Shown here: one piece after another, positions 1-8,660 of the stretch
How the letters are laid out: each line of letters starts with the position of its first letter
How positions within the stretch are numbered: position 1 is the first letter of the stretch
Source: Gemmatimonadota bacterium
GTDB lineage: Bacteria > Gemmatimonadota > Gemmatimonadetes > Longimicrobiales > Gaopeijiaceae
Assembly: GCA_041390125.1 (NCBI GenBank)
Contig: JAWKQN010000023.1
Coordinates: 1-64,000 of the forward strand
DNA length: 64,000 nt
Direction of reading: 5' to 3'
Made by a program: the position numbers and the translations under genes
Notes under the pieces: generated by a model
Told to the model about the DNA's origin: nothing
Database searches by the model: none
The model's input: the letters and a program-made list of their open reading frames with translations, nothing else

Positions 1-148
1 GGACACGGTGGGAGAGGCCATCGATCGCGTGCGCCCGTGGGGGGTGGACGTGTCGAGCGGGGTCGAGACGAAAGGACGGAAGGACCCGGGACGGATCCGG
101 GCCTTCCTGGAGGCCGTACGCGAAGCCGAACGGGAGCTGCAGCCATGA
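1..148 (+). CDS. trpF: Phosphoribosylanthranilate isomerase, C-terminal end (partial)
   Basis: Only the last 48 residues lie in the window; the gene begins upstream of base 1. The reading frame starting at base 2 encodes the typical TrpF tail: the WGVDVSSGVE phosphate-binding segment followed by KGRKDP and a final helix. TrpF isomerises N-(5'-phosphoribosyl)anthranilate in tryptophan synthesis. The TGA stop (146-148) overlaps the ATG of trpB by four bases (ATGA), so the two genes are translationally coupled. Neighbouring trpB and trpA support the call. Confidence 0.9.
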   Translation, partial: DTVGEAIDRVRPWGVDVSSGVETKGRKDPGRIRAFLEAVREAERELQP

Positions 149-1374
149 ACGAGATCGCGGCGCCGGGTCTGGACGCGCTGCTGGACGGAACGCTACCCGA
201 CGCCCGCGGCCGCTTCGGCCGCTTCGGCGGGCGGTTCGTGCCCGAGACCTTGATGGTGGCGCTCGGTCGCCTCGAGGCCGGTGCCACGGAGGCGCTCGCC
301 GACCCGGCGTTCCAGGACGCCCTGCGCGCCGAGCTCACCGATTGGGTGGGGCGGCCGACCCCGCTGACCCATGCGGCCCGTCTGTCGGCGGCCTGGGGCG
401 CCTCGGTCTGGCTCAAGCGCGAGGACCTGACGCACACCGGCGCCCACAAGATCAACAACGCCATCGGGCAGGCCCTGTTGGCCCGCCGGCTGGGGGCGCG
501 TCGCATCGTGGCCGAGACCGGTGCGGGCCAGCACGGCGTGGCCACCGCCGCGGCCTGTGCCCGCCTGGGCCTGCCCTGCCGGGTCTACATGGGCGAGGTG
601 GATGCGGCCCGCCAGGCCCCCAACGTGCTGCGCATGCACACCCTCGGGGCCGAGGTGGTGCGCGTCCGGACCGGGGACCGGACCCTGCGGGCCGCCATCG
701 ACGAGGCGATCCGCGAGTGGGTCTCCGATCCGGAGAACACCTACTACCTCATCGGGTCGGTCGTGGGCCCCCACCCCTATCCCTGGCTGGTGCGGGAGCT
801 CCAGACCGTGATCGGTCGGGAGGCGCGGGCCCAGCTCCTCGAGCGCACGGGCGCCCTCCCGGACGCCGTGGCGGCCTGCGTGGGCGGCGGCTCCAACGCC
901 ATCGGGCTCTTCCACGGCTTCCTGGCCGACCGATCGGTCGAGATCCTGGGGCTCGAAGCCGGCGGGCACGGCACCACCCTCGGGACCAACGCGGCCACGG
1001 TGGCCTATGGCCGCCCCGGCGTGCTCCATGGCGCCCATACCCTGCTCATCCAGGATCCCCACGGGCAGATCGTGGACACCGAGTCCATCTCGGCCGGGCT
1101 CGACTATCCGGGCGTGGGGCCCGAGCACGCCTTCCTGCACGACATCGGTCGGGTGCGCTACGCGCCCGTCTCGGACGCCGAGGCGCTGGAGGCCGTGAAG
1201 GCCTGCTGTGCGCTGGAGGGCATCCTGCCCGCGCTCGAGTCCGCGCACGCCCTGGCGGGAGCGCGCCGGTGGGCGGGCGACCACCCGGGGAAGACCATCC
1301 TGGTCGGGCTGTCCGGCCGAGGGGACAAGGACCTCGAGACCCTGGCCCGGCTCCTGGGCGAGGAGGGCGCGTGA
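145..1374 (+). CDS. trpB: Tryptophan synthase beta chain
   Basis: A 409-residue PLP enzyme that condenses indole with L-serine to tryptophan, working with TrpA in the alpha2-beta2 complex. Lys102 in THTGAHKINNA is the expected PLP lysine. Glu124 in AETGAGQHG matches the catalytic glutamate, and GGGSNAIG is the phosphate-binding loop. The ATG at 145 is chosen because it overlaps the trpF stop and gives the normal family length; an in-frame upstream ATG at 37 would add 36 low-complexity residues lying inside trpF. The stop overlaps the GTG of trpA. Confidence 0.97.
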   Translation: MNEIAAPGLDALLDGTLPDARGRFGRFGGRFVPETLMVALGRLEAGATEALADPAFQDALRAELTDWVGRPTPLTHAARLSAAWGASVWLKREDLTHTGAHKINNAIGQALLARRLGARRIVAETGAGQHGVATAAACARLGLPCRVYMGEVDAARQAPNVLRMHTLGAEVVRVRTGDRTLRAAIDEAIREWVSDPENTYYLIGSVVGPHPYPWLVRELQTVIGREARAQLLERTGALPDAVAACVGGGSNAIGLFHGFLADRSVEILGLEAGGHGTTLGTNAATVAYGRPGVLHGAHTLLIQDPHGQIVDTESISAGLDYPGVGPEHAFLHDIGRVRYAPVSDAEALEAVKACCALEGILPALESAHALAGARRWAGDHPGKTILVGLSGRGDKDLETLARLLGEEGA

Positions 1375-2165
1375 GCGCGGATCTCCGGTTGGACGGAGGG
1401 GCGCGGCTGGAGGCGGCCATCGCGGTCGCCCGCCAGCACGGGCGTCCCGCCCTGGTGGGGTACGTGACGGGCGGCTTCCCCGACCCCGACGCCTTCGTGG
1501 ACTTGCTGCCCGGCGTGGCCGCCGAGGTCGACATCCTCGAGGTGGGCGTGCCTTTCTCCGATCCGATGGCGGATGGGGTCACCATCCAGCGGGCCTCCGA
1601 GCGCGCCCTGGCGGCGGGGACCACCCTGGCGGGCCTGCTGGACGGGCTCGAGCGCGTGGGCCTGGAGCGGCCGGTGGTCTTGATGAGCTACCTGAATCCC
1701 GTGCTCCAGATGGGGTTCGACGCCTTCGCGGCGCGGGCGGCGGCGGTAGGGGTGGCGGGGTTGATCGTGCCGGACGTGCCCTGGGAGGAGTCGGAGGAGC
1801 TGCGCGCCGCGCTGGACCCGGCCGGAGTCGCCCTCGTCCAGCTGGTCACGCCCCTCACTCCGCCGGAGCGGCTGGCCCGGCTGTGTGCGGCCAGCCAGGG
1901 CTTCGTCTACGCCGTCACCATGACCGGCACCACCGGGCGGGCCGTGGCCGACCAGCGGGCGGAGGTCGGAGCCTACCTGGACCGGGTGCGGGCCACCTCG
2001 CCCCGGCCGGTGCTGGCGGGATTCGGGATCCGGACCCCGGAGGACGTGCGGGCCTTGGGCGAGCACGCCGATGGTGTGATCGTCGGGAGCGCGGTGGTGG
2101 AGGCCATCGAGCGCGGAGACGACGCACCGGCGTTGCTCCGGTCACTTCGGGGAGGACGGGCATGA
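1371..2165 (+). CDS. trpA: Tryptophan synthase alpha chain
   Basis: A 264-residue TIM-barrel enzyme that cleaves indole-3-glycerol phosphate and channels indole to TrpB. Glu57 and Asp68 in LEVGVPFSDPMADGV correspond to the two catalytic acids of the family, and the YAVTMTGTTG and GFGIRTPED phosphate loops are present. The start is GTG at 1371, overlapping the trpB stop (GTGA). The stop overlaps the ATG of the next gene. Length is normal for the family. Confidence 0.96.
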   Translation: MSADLRLDGGARLEAAIAVARQHGRPALVGYVTGGFPDPDAFVDLLPGVAAEVDILEVGVPFSDPMADGVTIQRASERALAAGTTLAGLLDGLERVGLERPVVLMSYLNPVLQMGFDAFAARAAAVGVAGLIVPDVPWEESEELRAALDPAGVALVQLVTPLTPPERLARLCAASQGFVYAVTMTGTTGRAVADQRAEVGAYLDRVRATSPRPVLAGFGIRTPEDVRALGEHADGVIVGSAVVEAIERGDDAPALLRSLRGGRA

Positions 2166-3181
2166 TCGCGGTGCTGGACAAGGGGTGCTCGCTGAAGCAG
2201 AAAGCGGATATCCTGCGATTCGTCGAGAACGCCGGCTTCCGCGTGCAGATCAGCGAGCTGGACACGGAGAGCCTGATCGGCGTGATCGGCCCCGGTGCCA
2301 CCGCCATCGCGGGGGATCTGGCCGCGCTGCCGGGCGTGCGCGAGATCCGACCCGTGGCCCCGCCCTATCCCCTGGTGTCCCGCGCCGCCCACGGCGGGCC
2401 CGGTCGCGTGCGCGTGGGCGACGTGACGTTCGGCGAGAAGGCGGTGGTGGTCATCGCCGGACCCTGCGCCGTCGAGTCGCGCGAGCAGATCCTGGAAGCG
2501 GCCCGAAGCCTCAAGCGCTCGGGCGCGATGCTCCTGCGTGGCGGTGCCTTCAAGCCACGCAGCTCGCCGTACAGCTTCCAGGGGTTGGGACAGGAGGGGC
2601 TCGACCTGCTGGCGGAGGCGCGGGCGGAGACCGGTCTGGGCATCGTCACGGAGGTGGTGGCGCCGGAGGACCTCGCGCAGGTGGCCGATACGGCCGACAT
2701 GCTGCAGATCGGCGCGCGCAACATGCAGAACTTCCGCCTGTTGTCGGCGGTAGGCGAGCTGCGCACGCCGGTGCTGCTCAAGCGCGGCATGATGGCCACC
2801 ACGGACGAGCTGCTGCTCGCGGCCGAGTATGTCGTGGCCGCCGGCAACTCCCGCGTGGTGCTGTGCGAGCGCGGCATCCGCACGTATGAGACGGCCACCC
2901 GCAACACGCTCGACCTGGCCGCCGTACCCGTGCTCAAGGAGCGCACCCACCTGCCCGTGATCGTCGACCCCAGCCATGCGGCCGGACGCCGCGAATGGGT
3001 GGGCGCGCTGTCGCGCGCGGCTGTGGCGGCCGGCGCGGACGGGCTGATCATCGAGGTGCATCCACGCCCGGAGGAGGCGCTCTCCGACGGGCGGCAATCG
3101 CTCACGTTGGACGCGTTCGCCGACCTGATGGGCGAGCTGGAGCAGATCTCACGCGCGGTCGGGCGGGAATTGGCGCGTTGA
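2162..3181 (+). CDS. aroF: 3-deoxy-7-phosphoheptulonate synthase (DAHP synthase, AroF/AroG_TM type)
   Basis: A 339-residue protein catalysing the first shikimate-pathway step, from phosphoenolpyruvate and erythrose 4-phosphate. The barrel motifs are clear: GPCAVES (100-106), RGGAFKPR (126-133), GARNMQNF, LLKRGM and VDPSHAAGRRE. Residues 1-75 form the ferredoxin-like N-terminal domain seen in Thermotoga-type enzymes, where it carries aromatic amino acid feedback control; feedback control here is inferred. Start and stop overlap trpA (ATGA) and the next gene (TTGA). Placing the entry enzyme of aromatic synthesis directly after trpA ties precursor supply to tryptophan synthesis. Confidence 0.94.
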   Translation: MIAVLDKGCSLKQKADILRFVENAGFRVQISELDTESLIGVIGPGATAIAGDLAALPGVREIRPVAPPYPLVSRAAHGGPGRVRVGDVTFGEKAVVVIAGPCAVESREQILEAARSLKRSGAMLLRGGAFKPRSSPYSFQGLGQEGLDLLAEARAETGLGIVTEVVAPEDLAQVADTADMLQIGARNMQNFRLLSAVGELRTPVLLKRGMMATTDELLLAAEYVVAAGNSRVVLCERGIRTYETATRNTLDLAAVPVLKERTHLPVIVDPSHAAGRREWVGALSRAAVAAGADGLIIEVHPRPEEALSDGRQSLTLDAFADLMGELEQISRAVGRELAR

Positions 3182-4017
3182 GAGGAGCCGCGTCGCTGGG
3201 CGTTGCGCTCGCCGCGGGCGCGCTCGCCTGCGCCGCGGGCAGCGCTACGATGCGGGGCAGGGGAGAGGGGGAGTCCGTGCGCGTGCTCGTCTACAACATC
3301 CACGCGGGCAAGGACGCCGGGGGCGCGGAGAACCTCGCGCGCATCGGCGCCCTCCTCCGCGAGCGCGCACCCGACCTGGTGTTGCTCCAGGAGGTGGACC
3401 GCGGCACGGTGCGCTCCGGCCACGTCGACCAGCTCGCCGTGCTCGCGCGCGAGAGCGGTCTCCACGCCGTCTTCGGACGCACGCTGGACTACGACGGTGG
3501 CGCCTACGGCATCGCGGTGCTGTCGCGCTGGCCCGTGCTCGCGGACACCGTGCGGACGCTGCCGGTCGACCCGCCGCAGGCGCGTGCCGGTGGATCCTAC
3601 GAGCCGCGGGGCATCCTCGAAGTACGGGTGGAGGCGCCCGGAGGTGCGCTCACGGTGCTCAACACGCACCTGGACGCGTCGGTGGACGACGCCTACCGCT
3701 GGCAGGAGGTGCAGGCCGTCCTCGCCGTCGCACAGGCCGCGGCCGAGGAGACCGGCGGGCGTGTGCTGCTCGGAGGCGACTTCAACGCGGAGCCGGGCAG
3801 CCGGGTGGTGGCGGCACCGGGAGCAGCGGGATTCGTGGACGCCTTCGGCGACTGCGGCCGCGGCAGCCCGCTCACCTACCCTGCGCGCCAGCCCACGAAG
3901 CGCATCGACTATCTGTGGTTGGGAAGCGCCTTCCGGTGCATCGGCGCCGAGGTGCTGGGTTCCGAGGCCTCCGACCATCGGCCCGTGCTCTTCGACCTCG
4001 TGCCGGTGGCGCGCTGA
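3178..4017 (+). CDS. Endonuclease/exonuclease/phosphatase family lipoprotein-like enzyme
   Basis: A 279-residue member of the metal-dependent EEP fold (DNase I / sphingomyelinase-like). Visible motifs are VYNIHAG at the first strand, the metal-binding glutamate Glu72 in LLQEVD, GDFN at 200-203, and the terminal SDHRPV with Asp266-His267. The TTG at 3178 overlaps the aroF stop and gives a hydrophobic leader ending ALACAAG, a plausible lipoprotein or signal sequence. The alternative ATG at 3250 would begin just before the catalytic domain. The substrate is unknown; an exported phosphodiesterase or phosphatase is possible. The stop overlaps the next ATG (TGATG). Confidence 0.85.
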   Translation: MRGAASLGVALAAGALACAAGSATMRGRGEGESVRVLVYNIHAGKDAGGAENLARIGALLRERAPDLVLLQEVDRGTVRSGHVDQLAVLARESGLHAVFGRTLDYDGGAYGIAVLSRWPVLADTVRTLPVDPPQARAGGSYEPRGILEVRVEAPGGALTVLNTHLDASVDDAYRWQEVQAVLAVAQAAAEETGGRVLLGGDFNAEPGSRVVAAPGAAGFVDAFGDCGRGSPLTYPARQPTKRIDYLWLGSAFRCIGAEVLGSEASDHRPVLFDLVPVAR

Positions 4018-5264
4018 TGGCTCGACCGGTGGACGTGGGCCAGGTGGCGCTGGCCCCCGACGACCTCGACGCCGACTGGGACGTGATCGTGGTCGGGTCG
4101 GGGCCGGCGGGCTCCACCGCGGCCTGCTGGCTGGCCCGGGCGGGTGCCCGCGTCCTGGTGCTGGAGCGCGCCGCCTTCCCGCGCGACAAGGCCTGTGGCG
4201 ACCTGCTGATCCCGGACGCGCTGGCGGCCCTGGACCGCCTGGGCGTGCGGTCCCGGGTCACCCGGGTCGGGCACGCCGTTCCACGGCTTCGGGTCTCGAG
4301 CGCGCGGGGGGTCACGTTCGACGTGCCGTCCGACCTGGTGGGGCTGCCCCGACTGCAGCTGGACGCGCTGTTGGCCGCCGAGGCCGTGGCGTCCGGAGCG
4401 CGGGTGGCGCGGGGGCGGGTGGAGCGCGTGCGCGCACACGAACGCGGGGTGGAGGTCCACGTCGCGCCCGCTCCCGGGGCCGACCCCGTGCGGCTGGGCG
4501 CGCGCTTCGTCCTGCTGGCCACCGGGGCCGATACCATGCTCGCCGAACAGGTGGGCATGATCGAGCGGCCGGCGCCGTCCGCGGTGGCGCTGCGCAAGTA
4601 CGTCACGGCGGACGTGGACCTGCCGGATCCCATCATCTCGTTCGACCGCGCCGTGTTGCCCGGCTACGCCTGGATCTTCCCGCTCGGGGCGCGGCGCTTC
4701 AACGTGGGCGTGGGCCTCTTCTTCGACGAGCGGCGCAAGCACGACGTGGCGGGCCGGGCGTCGGAGCTGCGGGCGGTGCTGGGCCGGTTCCTGGCGGAGA
4801 ACCCGGAGGGCCGCCGGCTGGCGGCGGCCACGCGGGAGGAGAGCCCGGTGCGGGGCGCCCGGCTGCGCACGGGACTGACGGGCACGCAGCCGCTCGACCG
4901 TAGCGGAAGGATCCTCGCCGTGGGGGAGACGGTCGGCACCACCTACCCCTTCACGGGGGAGGGGATCGGCAAGGCGATGGAGTCGGCCGAGCTGGCGGCG
5001 GAGGTCGTACAGGCGGCCCTGGCGGACGGTGCAGCCCGGACGGCGACCTACCCCGGCACGCTGAACGCGACGTTGCGGGCCCGCTACGACGGGTACCGGA
5101 CCGCGGAGCGGTGGTTGGGGCGCGCCTGGGTGGGGGACCTGGTCTCGTGGCGCGTGCGCCGCAGCGGGCGCCTGCGCCGGGCGGCCGAGGACGTCCTCGC
5201 GGAGCGCACCGACCCCGGGACCATCTTCTCCCCATGGACGCTGGTGCGTTCGCTCTTCGGATGA
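4017..5264 (+). CDS. FAD-dependent oxidoreductase, geranylgeranyl reductase family
   Basis: A 415-residue flavoprotein. The Rossmann motif VVGSGPAGS sits at residues 25-33, followed by the family signature around FPRDKACGD, and a C-terminal FAD-contacting segment GETVGTTYPFTGEGIGKAMES. The family reduces isoprenoid double bonds (chlorophyll side chain, archaeal lipids, menaquinone tails) or acts as other FAD monooxygenases. The substrate cannot be set from sequence. The ATG overlaps the preceding stop by one base, so this is the last gene of the coupled run that starts with trpF. A link to quinone or isoprenoid chemistry is inference only. Confidence 0.88.
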   Translation: MARPVDVGQVALAPDDLDADWDVIVVGSGPAGSTAACWLARAGARVLVLERAAFPRDKACGDLLIPDALAALDRLGVRSRVTRVGHAVPRLRVSSARGVTFDVPSDLVGLPRLQLDALLAAEAVASGARVARGRVERVRAHERGVEVHVAPAPGADPVRLGARFVLLATGADTMLAEQVGMIERPAPSAVALRKYVTADVDLPDPIISFDRAVLPGYAWIFPLGARRFNVGVGLFFDERRKHDVAGRASELRAVLGRFLAENPEGRRLAAATREESPVRGARLRTGLTGTQPLDRSGRILAVGETVGTTYPFTGEGIGKAMESAELAAEVVQAALADGAARTATYPGTLNATLRARYDGYRTAERWLGRAWVGDLVSWRVRRSGRLRRAAEDVLAERTDPGTIFSPWTLVRSLFG

Positions 5265-5600
5265 CGCCCGCGACCCACCCCCGTCCACGAGGGTGCGGTG
5301 CCGTTCCGTAATGCTACGGAGGCCCGCCCCGTAGAGAGGACGTCGGCGCGAGCGGCGGGCTCGGGAAGGGGCCGATGGGAGAGTCTCCCACATCCGAATC
5401 AGGCAAACTCTTCCCTTTCTCTCGGCCGCCGCTGCGTCGATATTGTGACGCTGTAGTCCCGTTCCAGGGCACTCGTCCGTTTCACTCCCAGACCTTGGGG
5501 TGCGGGCGATCGGGGACCGAAGCCAGACGGTTCGGTCCCGGGCCAACCGGGTGCCCCCGGGAGTGCGTTTTCCACCCTCTATCTTCTCTTCGGAGGCGTC
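5265..5600 (+). other. Intergenic region and probable susC leader
   Basis: No gene is seen. A 6-bp stem with ATGC loop lies at 5305-5320 after the oxidoreductase. A short palindrome (GGGAG-AGT-CTCCC) lies near 5378-5390. A 9-bp stem (GGGACCGAA / TTCGGTCCC) with a 9-base loop spans 5513-5539. The Shine-Dalgarno GGAGG for the SusC-like gene is at 5592-5596. The promoter must lie here, but no confident -35/-10 pair was identified. The 5513-5539 hairpin would sit in the mRNA leader. Confidence 0.5.
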
Positions 5601-8600
5601 ATGGACACACGCCTTGTCCGTGTGCTCGTGCGTCTGTGCGTGCTGGTCGCGGGTCTCGCGTTCGCGGGTACTTCGGCGATCGAAGCGCAGCAGGCCATGG
5701 GCAACATTCGAGGCCAGGTCACCGACGCGGTGACCATGCGCCCGCTGTCGGGTGCGCAGGTCCTCGTGGTCGGCACCGGCCGCGGGGGTCTGGCCAACAG
5801 CAGCGGTCAGTATCTGATCCTCAACGTTCCCACGGGCTCGCACGTGGTGCGGGTCGAGCTCATCGGCTACGGCCTCGTCGAGCAGCAGGTGACGGTGGCC
5901 GCGGGCCAGACGGTGGCGCTCGACTTCACCATGGGCCAGCAGGCGCTCGAGCTCGACGAGATCGTCGTGACGGGCACGGCCGGTCAGACACAGCGACGCG
6001 CCATCGGCAACTCCGTGCAGAAGGTGGAGGCCGCGGCAGTCACCGAGTCCGTGCCGGTCGCCAACGTGCAGGAGCTGCTCCAGGCCCGCACGCCCGGTCT
6101 CACGCTCATCGCCGACGGCGGCGCCGCCGGGTCGGGCTCGCAGATCCGCCTGCGCGGGTCGGGCTCCCTGTCGGGGCAGACGCAGCCCGTGGTCTTCGTG
6201 GACGGCGTCCGCATCGAGAGCGGGAACCAGAGCGGTCAGTGCAACAACGTGGTGCAGTGCACCAACGCGCTGGACTTCCTCAACCCGAACGACATCGAGT
6301 CGATCGAGGTGATCAAGGGGCCCGCCGCGTCGACGCTGTACGGCGCGCAGGCCGCCTCCGGCGTGATCCAGATCATCACCAAGAAGGGCCGTGCCGGGAC
6401 GGGCATCCAGTGGAACGCCAGCATGGACGCCGGCACCTCCGACTGGAATCTGGACCGGCCCATCACCTACTGGCAGTGCACGCAGGCCAACGTCAACGAC
6501 GCGGTCCGGTACCCGGGCTGTCAGGGCCTGGCGGCCGGGACGGTGCTGACGGACGATCCCATGACGCGCAATCCCAACGCGGTGCGCGGCAACGAGGGGT
6601 CGAGCGACCCGAACGGCCCCGGCCAGTACGCGTTCAACGTGTCGGCCCGGGGGGGTGGTGAGCTGTTCAACTACTTCATCTCGGCCGAGAAGGGCGACGA
6701 GCAGGGCATCTTCCTGAACAACTTCGCCCGCCGGACCGGTGGCCGCGCCAACTTCGGGTTCACGCCGACGGAGAAGCTCAACTTCAACGTCAACGTGGGC
6801 TATGTGCGCCAGCACATCCGCTCGCCGCTGTCCAACAACTCGTCCAACTCCGTGCTCCGGAACGCGTACCGTGGGCAGACCCTGGCGGTCAGCCACACGT
6901 GGGAGCCGGGCTTCCGTGGCTTCGGGCCCGAGCTGGCCAACCAGTACGACCTGCAGAACCGCGGTGAGCGCTTCACCATGGGTGCCACGGTCAACTACGA
7001 GCCGTTCCCGTGGCTGTCCAACCGGCTGGTGCTGGGCATGGACCGGAACGACCGCGAGGTCACCGAGTTCTATCCCATCGACGGGACCGGCCTGGCTCCG
7101 TGGGGCGCGACCAATGCGACCGGCGTCATCGACATCTTCCTGCCGGACGTGCACACCTGGACGGTCGACTACTCGGGCACCGTCAATCTCGACCTGAGCG
7201 ACGATTACAGCTCCGCCTTCAGCGCGGGCATGCAGCTCAACTCGCGCAAGTTCGAGTCCTACACCACCATCGGTGAAGGCCTCGTGGCCAGCCAGATCAA
7301 CCTGGTGGGCTCGGCGGCCAACACACGGGCACAGCAGGACCTGGAGCAGCAGACCTCCCTGGGCTTCTTCGTCCAGGAGCAGGTGGGCTGGCGGAACCGA
7401 CTGTTCGCCACTGCGGCCGTGCGCGTCGACGACAACTCGGCGTTCGGGAAGGACTTCTCGCTGGTGGTCTACCCCAAGGCCCAGCTCTCCTACGTCGTCT
7501 CCGACGAGGACTTCTTCCAGGTCGACTGGATCGACCAGCTGAAGCTGCGCGGTGCCTGGGGTCAGGCGGGCAGCCCGCCGGAGCCGTTCGTGGCCGACCG
7601 CACCTATGACGCGGGCGTGACCACGCTGGCCGATCAGGCCGTGAACCTGCTGCGGCCGTCTTCGTACGGGAACCCGGACCTGAAGGCCGAGACCGGCTCC
7701 GAGCTGGAGCTGGGCTTCGAGGCGTCGTTCCTGGACGGGCGCCTGGGCCTGGATTTCACGTACTACAACCAGAAGACGCGCGACGCCCTCATCGAGGTGC
7801 CGGATCCGCCGTCGTCGGGCTTCAGCGACACGCACTTCACCAACGTGGGTGAGATCGCCAACAGCGGGATCGAGATGCTGCTGACGGCGACGCCGGTGTA
7901 CACCCGCAACCTGCAGTGGGACGCGACGGTCGCGTTCTCCACCAACAGCAACGAGCTGGTCACGTTCGGTGACGCGCCGCTCACGCAGATCGAGTTCGGC
8001 GAGTTCGCCACGGTGCAGCGTCACATCCCGGGCTACCCGATGGGCGGCATGTGGAGCACCGACGTGGTCCGCGACGCTTCCGGTCAGCCGGTGCTGACGT
8101 CCAGCGGCGGCGTGACGGTTGCGACGGAGAAGGAGTACGTGGGACCGTCGCTGCCCACGCGCGAGATCGCGCTGACCAACACGTTCACGCTGTTCGAGAA
8201 CGTCCGGCTCTTCGCGAACCTGGACTACAAGGGCGGCCACTATCAGTGGTGCGCCATCTGCTCGGTCCGGAGCCGCGTGGACCTGAACACGAAGCTGATC
8301 AACGATCCCAACTCGGATCCGGTGGACGTCGCCATCGCGCGCAGCCTCCAGACCAAGACCTGGATCAAGGAAGCGGACTTCATCAAGCTGCGTGAGATCT
8401 CGGCGACCTATCAGCTCCCCGGTGGTGTGGTGGAGCGCGCCGGCCTGAACTCCGCGGCGCTGACGCTGTCGGCCCGCAATCTGTGGATGTGGACGAAGTA
8501 CAAGTTCGACCAGGAAGGGCTGGGCTCGCCCGACCCCGAGGTCAACTTCAGCTCGCTGACGACCTTCAACCGCACCGACTACGCATCGATCCCCATGCTC

Positions 8601-8636
8601 CGCACGTTCGCGCTCAGCGTGCGCGTGGCGTTCTGA
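5601..8636 (+). CDS. SusC/RagA-family TonB-dependent outer-membrane receptor
   Basis: A 1011-residue outer-membrane transporter. It has a cleavable signal peptide (about 1-29, ending IEAQ), then a carboxypeptidase-like regulatory domain (about 35-115, starting GNIRGQVTDA), then a TonB plug (about 130-265) with VVFVDGVRIE and the SusC signature SIEVIKGPAASTLYGAQAA. The rest is a beta-barrel ending in an aromatic-rich strand with terminal Phe (SVRVAF). It imports substrate using TonB energy together with the SusD-like lipoprotein 24 bp downstream. Plug-region cysteines (QCNNVVQC and others) suggest disulfides. No glycan enzyme is adjacent, so the ligand is unknown. The Shine-Dalgarno is GGAGG. 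Confidence 0.95.
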   Translation: MDTRLVRVLVRLCVLVAGLAFAGTSAIEAQQAMGNIRGQVTDAVTMRPLSGAQVLVVGTGRGGLANSSGQYLILNVPTGSHVVRVELIGYGLVEQQVTVAAGQTVALDFTMGQQALELDEIVVTGTAGQTQRRAIGNSVQKVEAAAVTESVPVANVQELLQARTPGLTLIADGGAAGSGSQIRLRGSGSLSGQTQPVVFVDGVRIESGNQSGQCNNVVQCTNALDFLNPNDIESIEVIKGPAASTLYGAQAASGVIQIITKKGRAGTGIQWNASMDAGTSDWNLDRPITYWQCTQANVNDAVRYPGCQGLAAGTVLTDDPMTRNPNAVRGNEGSSDPNGPGQYAFNVSARGGGELFNYFISAEKGDEQGIFLNNFARRTGGRANFGFTPTEKLNFNVNVGYVRQHIRSPLSNNSSNSVLRNAYRGQTLAVSHTWEPGFRGFGPELANQYDLQNRGERFTMGATVNYEPFPWLSNRLVLGMDRNDREVTEFYPIDGTGLAPWGATNATGVIDIFLPDVHTWTVDYSGTVNLDLSDDYSSAFSAGMQLNSRKFESYTTIGEGLVASQINLVGSAANTRAQQDLEQQTSLGFFVQEQVGWRNRLFATAAVRVDDNSAFGKDFSLVVYPKAQLSYVVSDEDFFQVDWIDQLKLRGAWGQAGSPPEPFVADRTYDAGVTTLADQAVNLLRPSSYGNPDLKAETGSELELGFEASFLDGRLGLDFTYYNQKTRDALIEVPDPPSSGFSDTHFTNVGEIANSGIEMLLTATPVYTRNLQWDATVAFSTNSNELVTFGDAPLTQIEFGEFATVQRHIPGYPMGGMWSTDVVRDASGQPVLTSSGGVTVATEKEYVGPSLPTREIALTNTFTLFENVRLFANLDYKGGHYQWCAICSVRSRVDLNTKLINDPNSDPVDVAIARSLQTKTWIKEADFIKLREISATYQLPGGVVERAGLNSAALTLSARNLWMWTKYKFDQEGLGSPDPEVNFSSLTTFNRTDYASIPMLRTFALSVRVAF

Positions 8637-8660
8637 CGGATCGAAAAGGAAACCACAACT

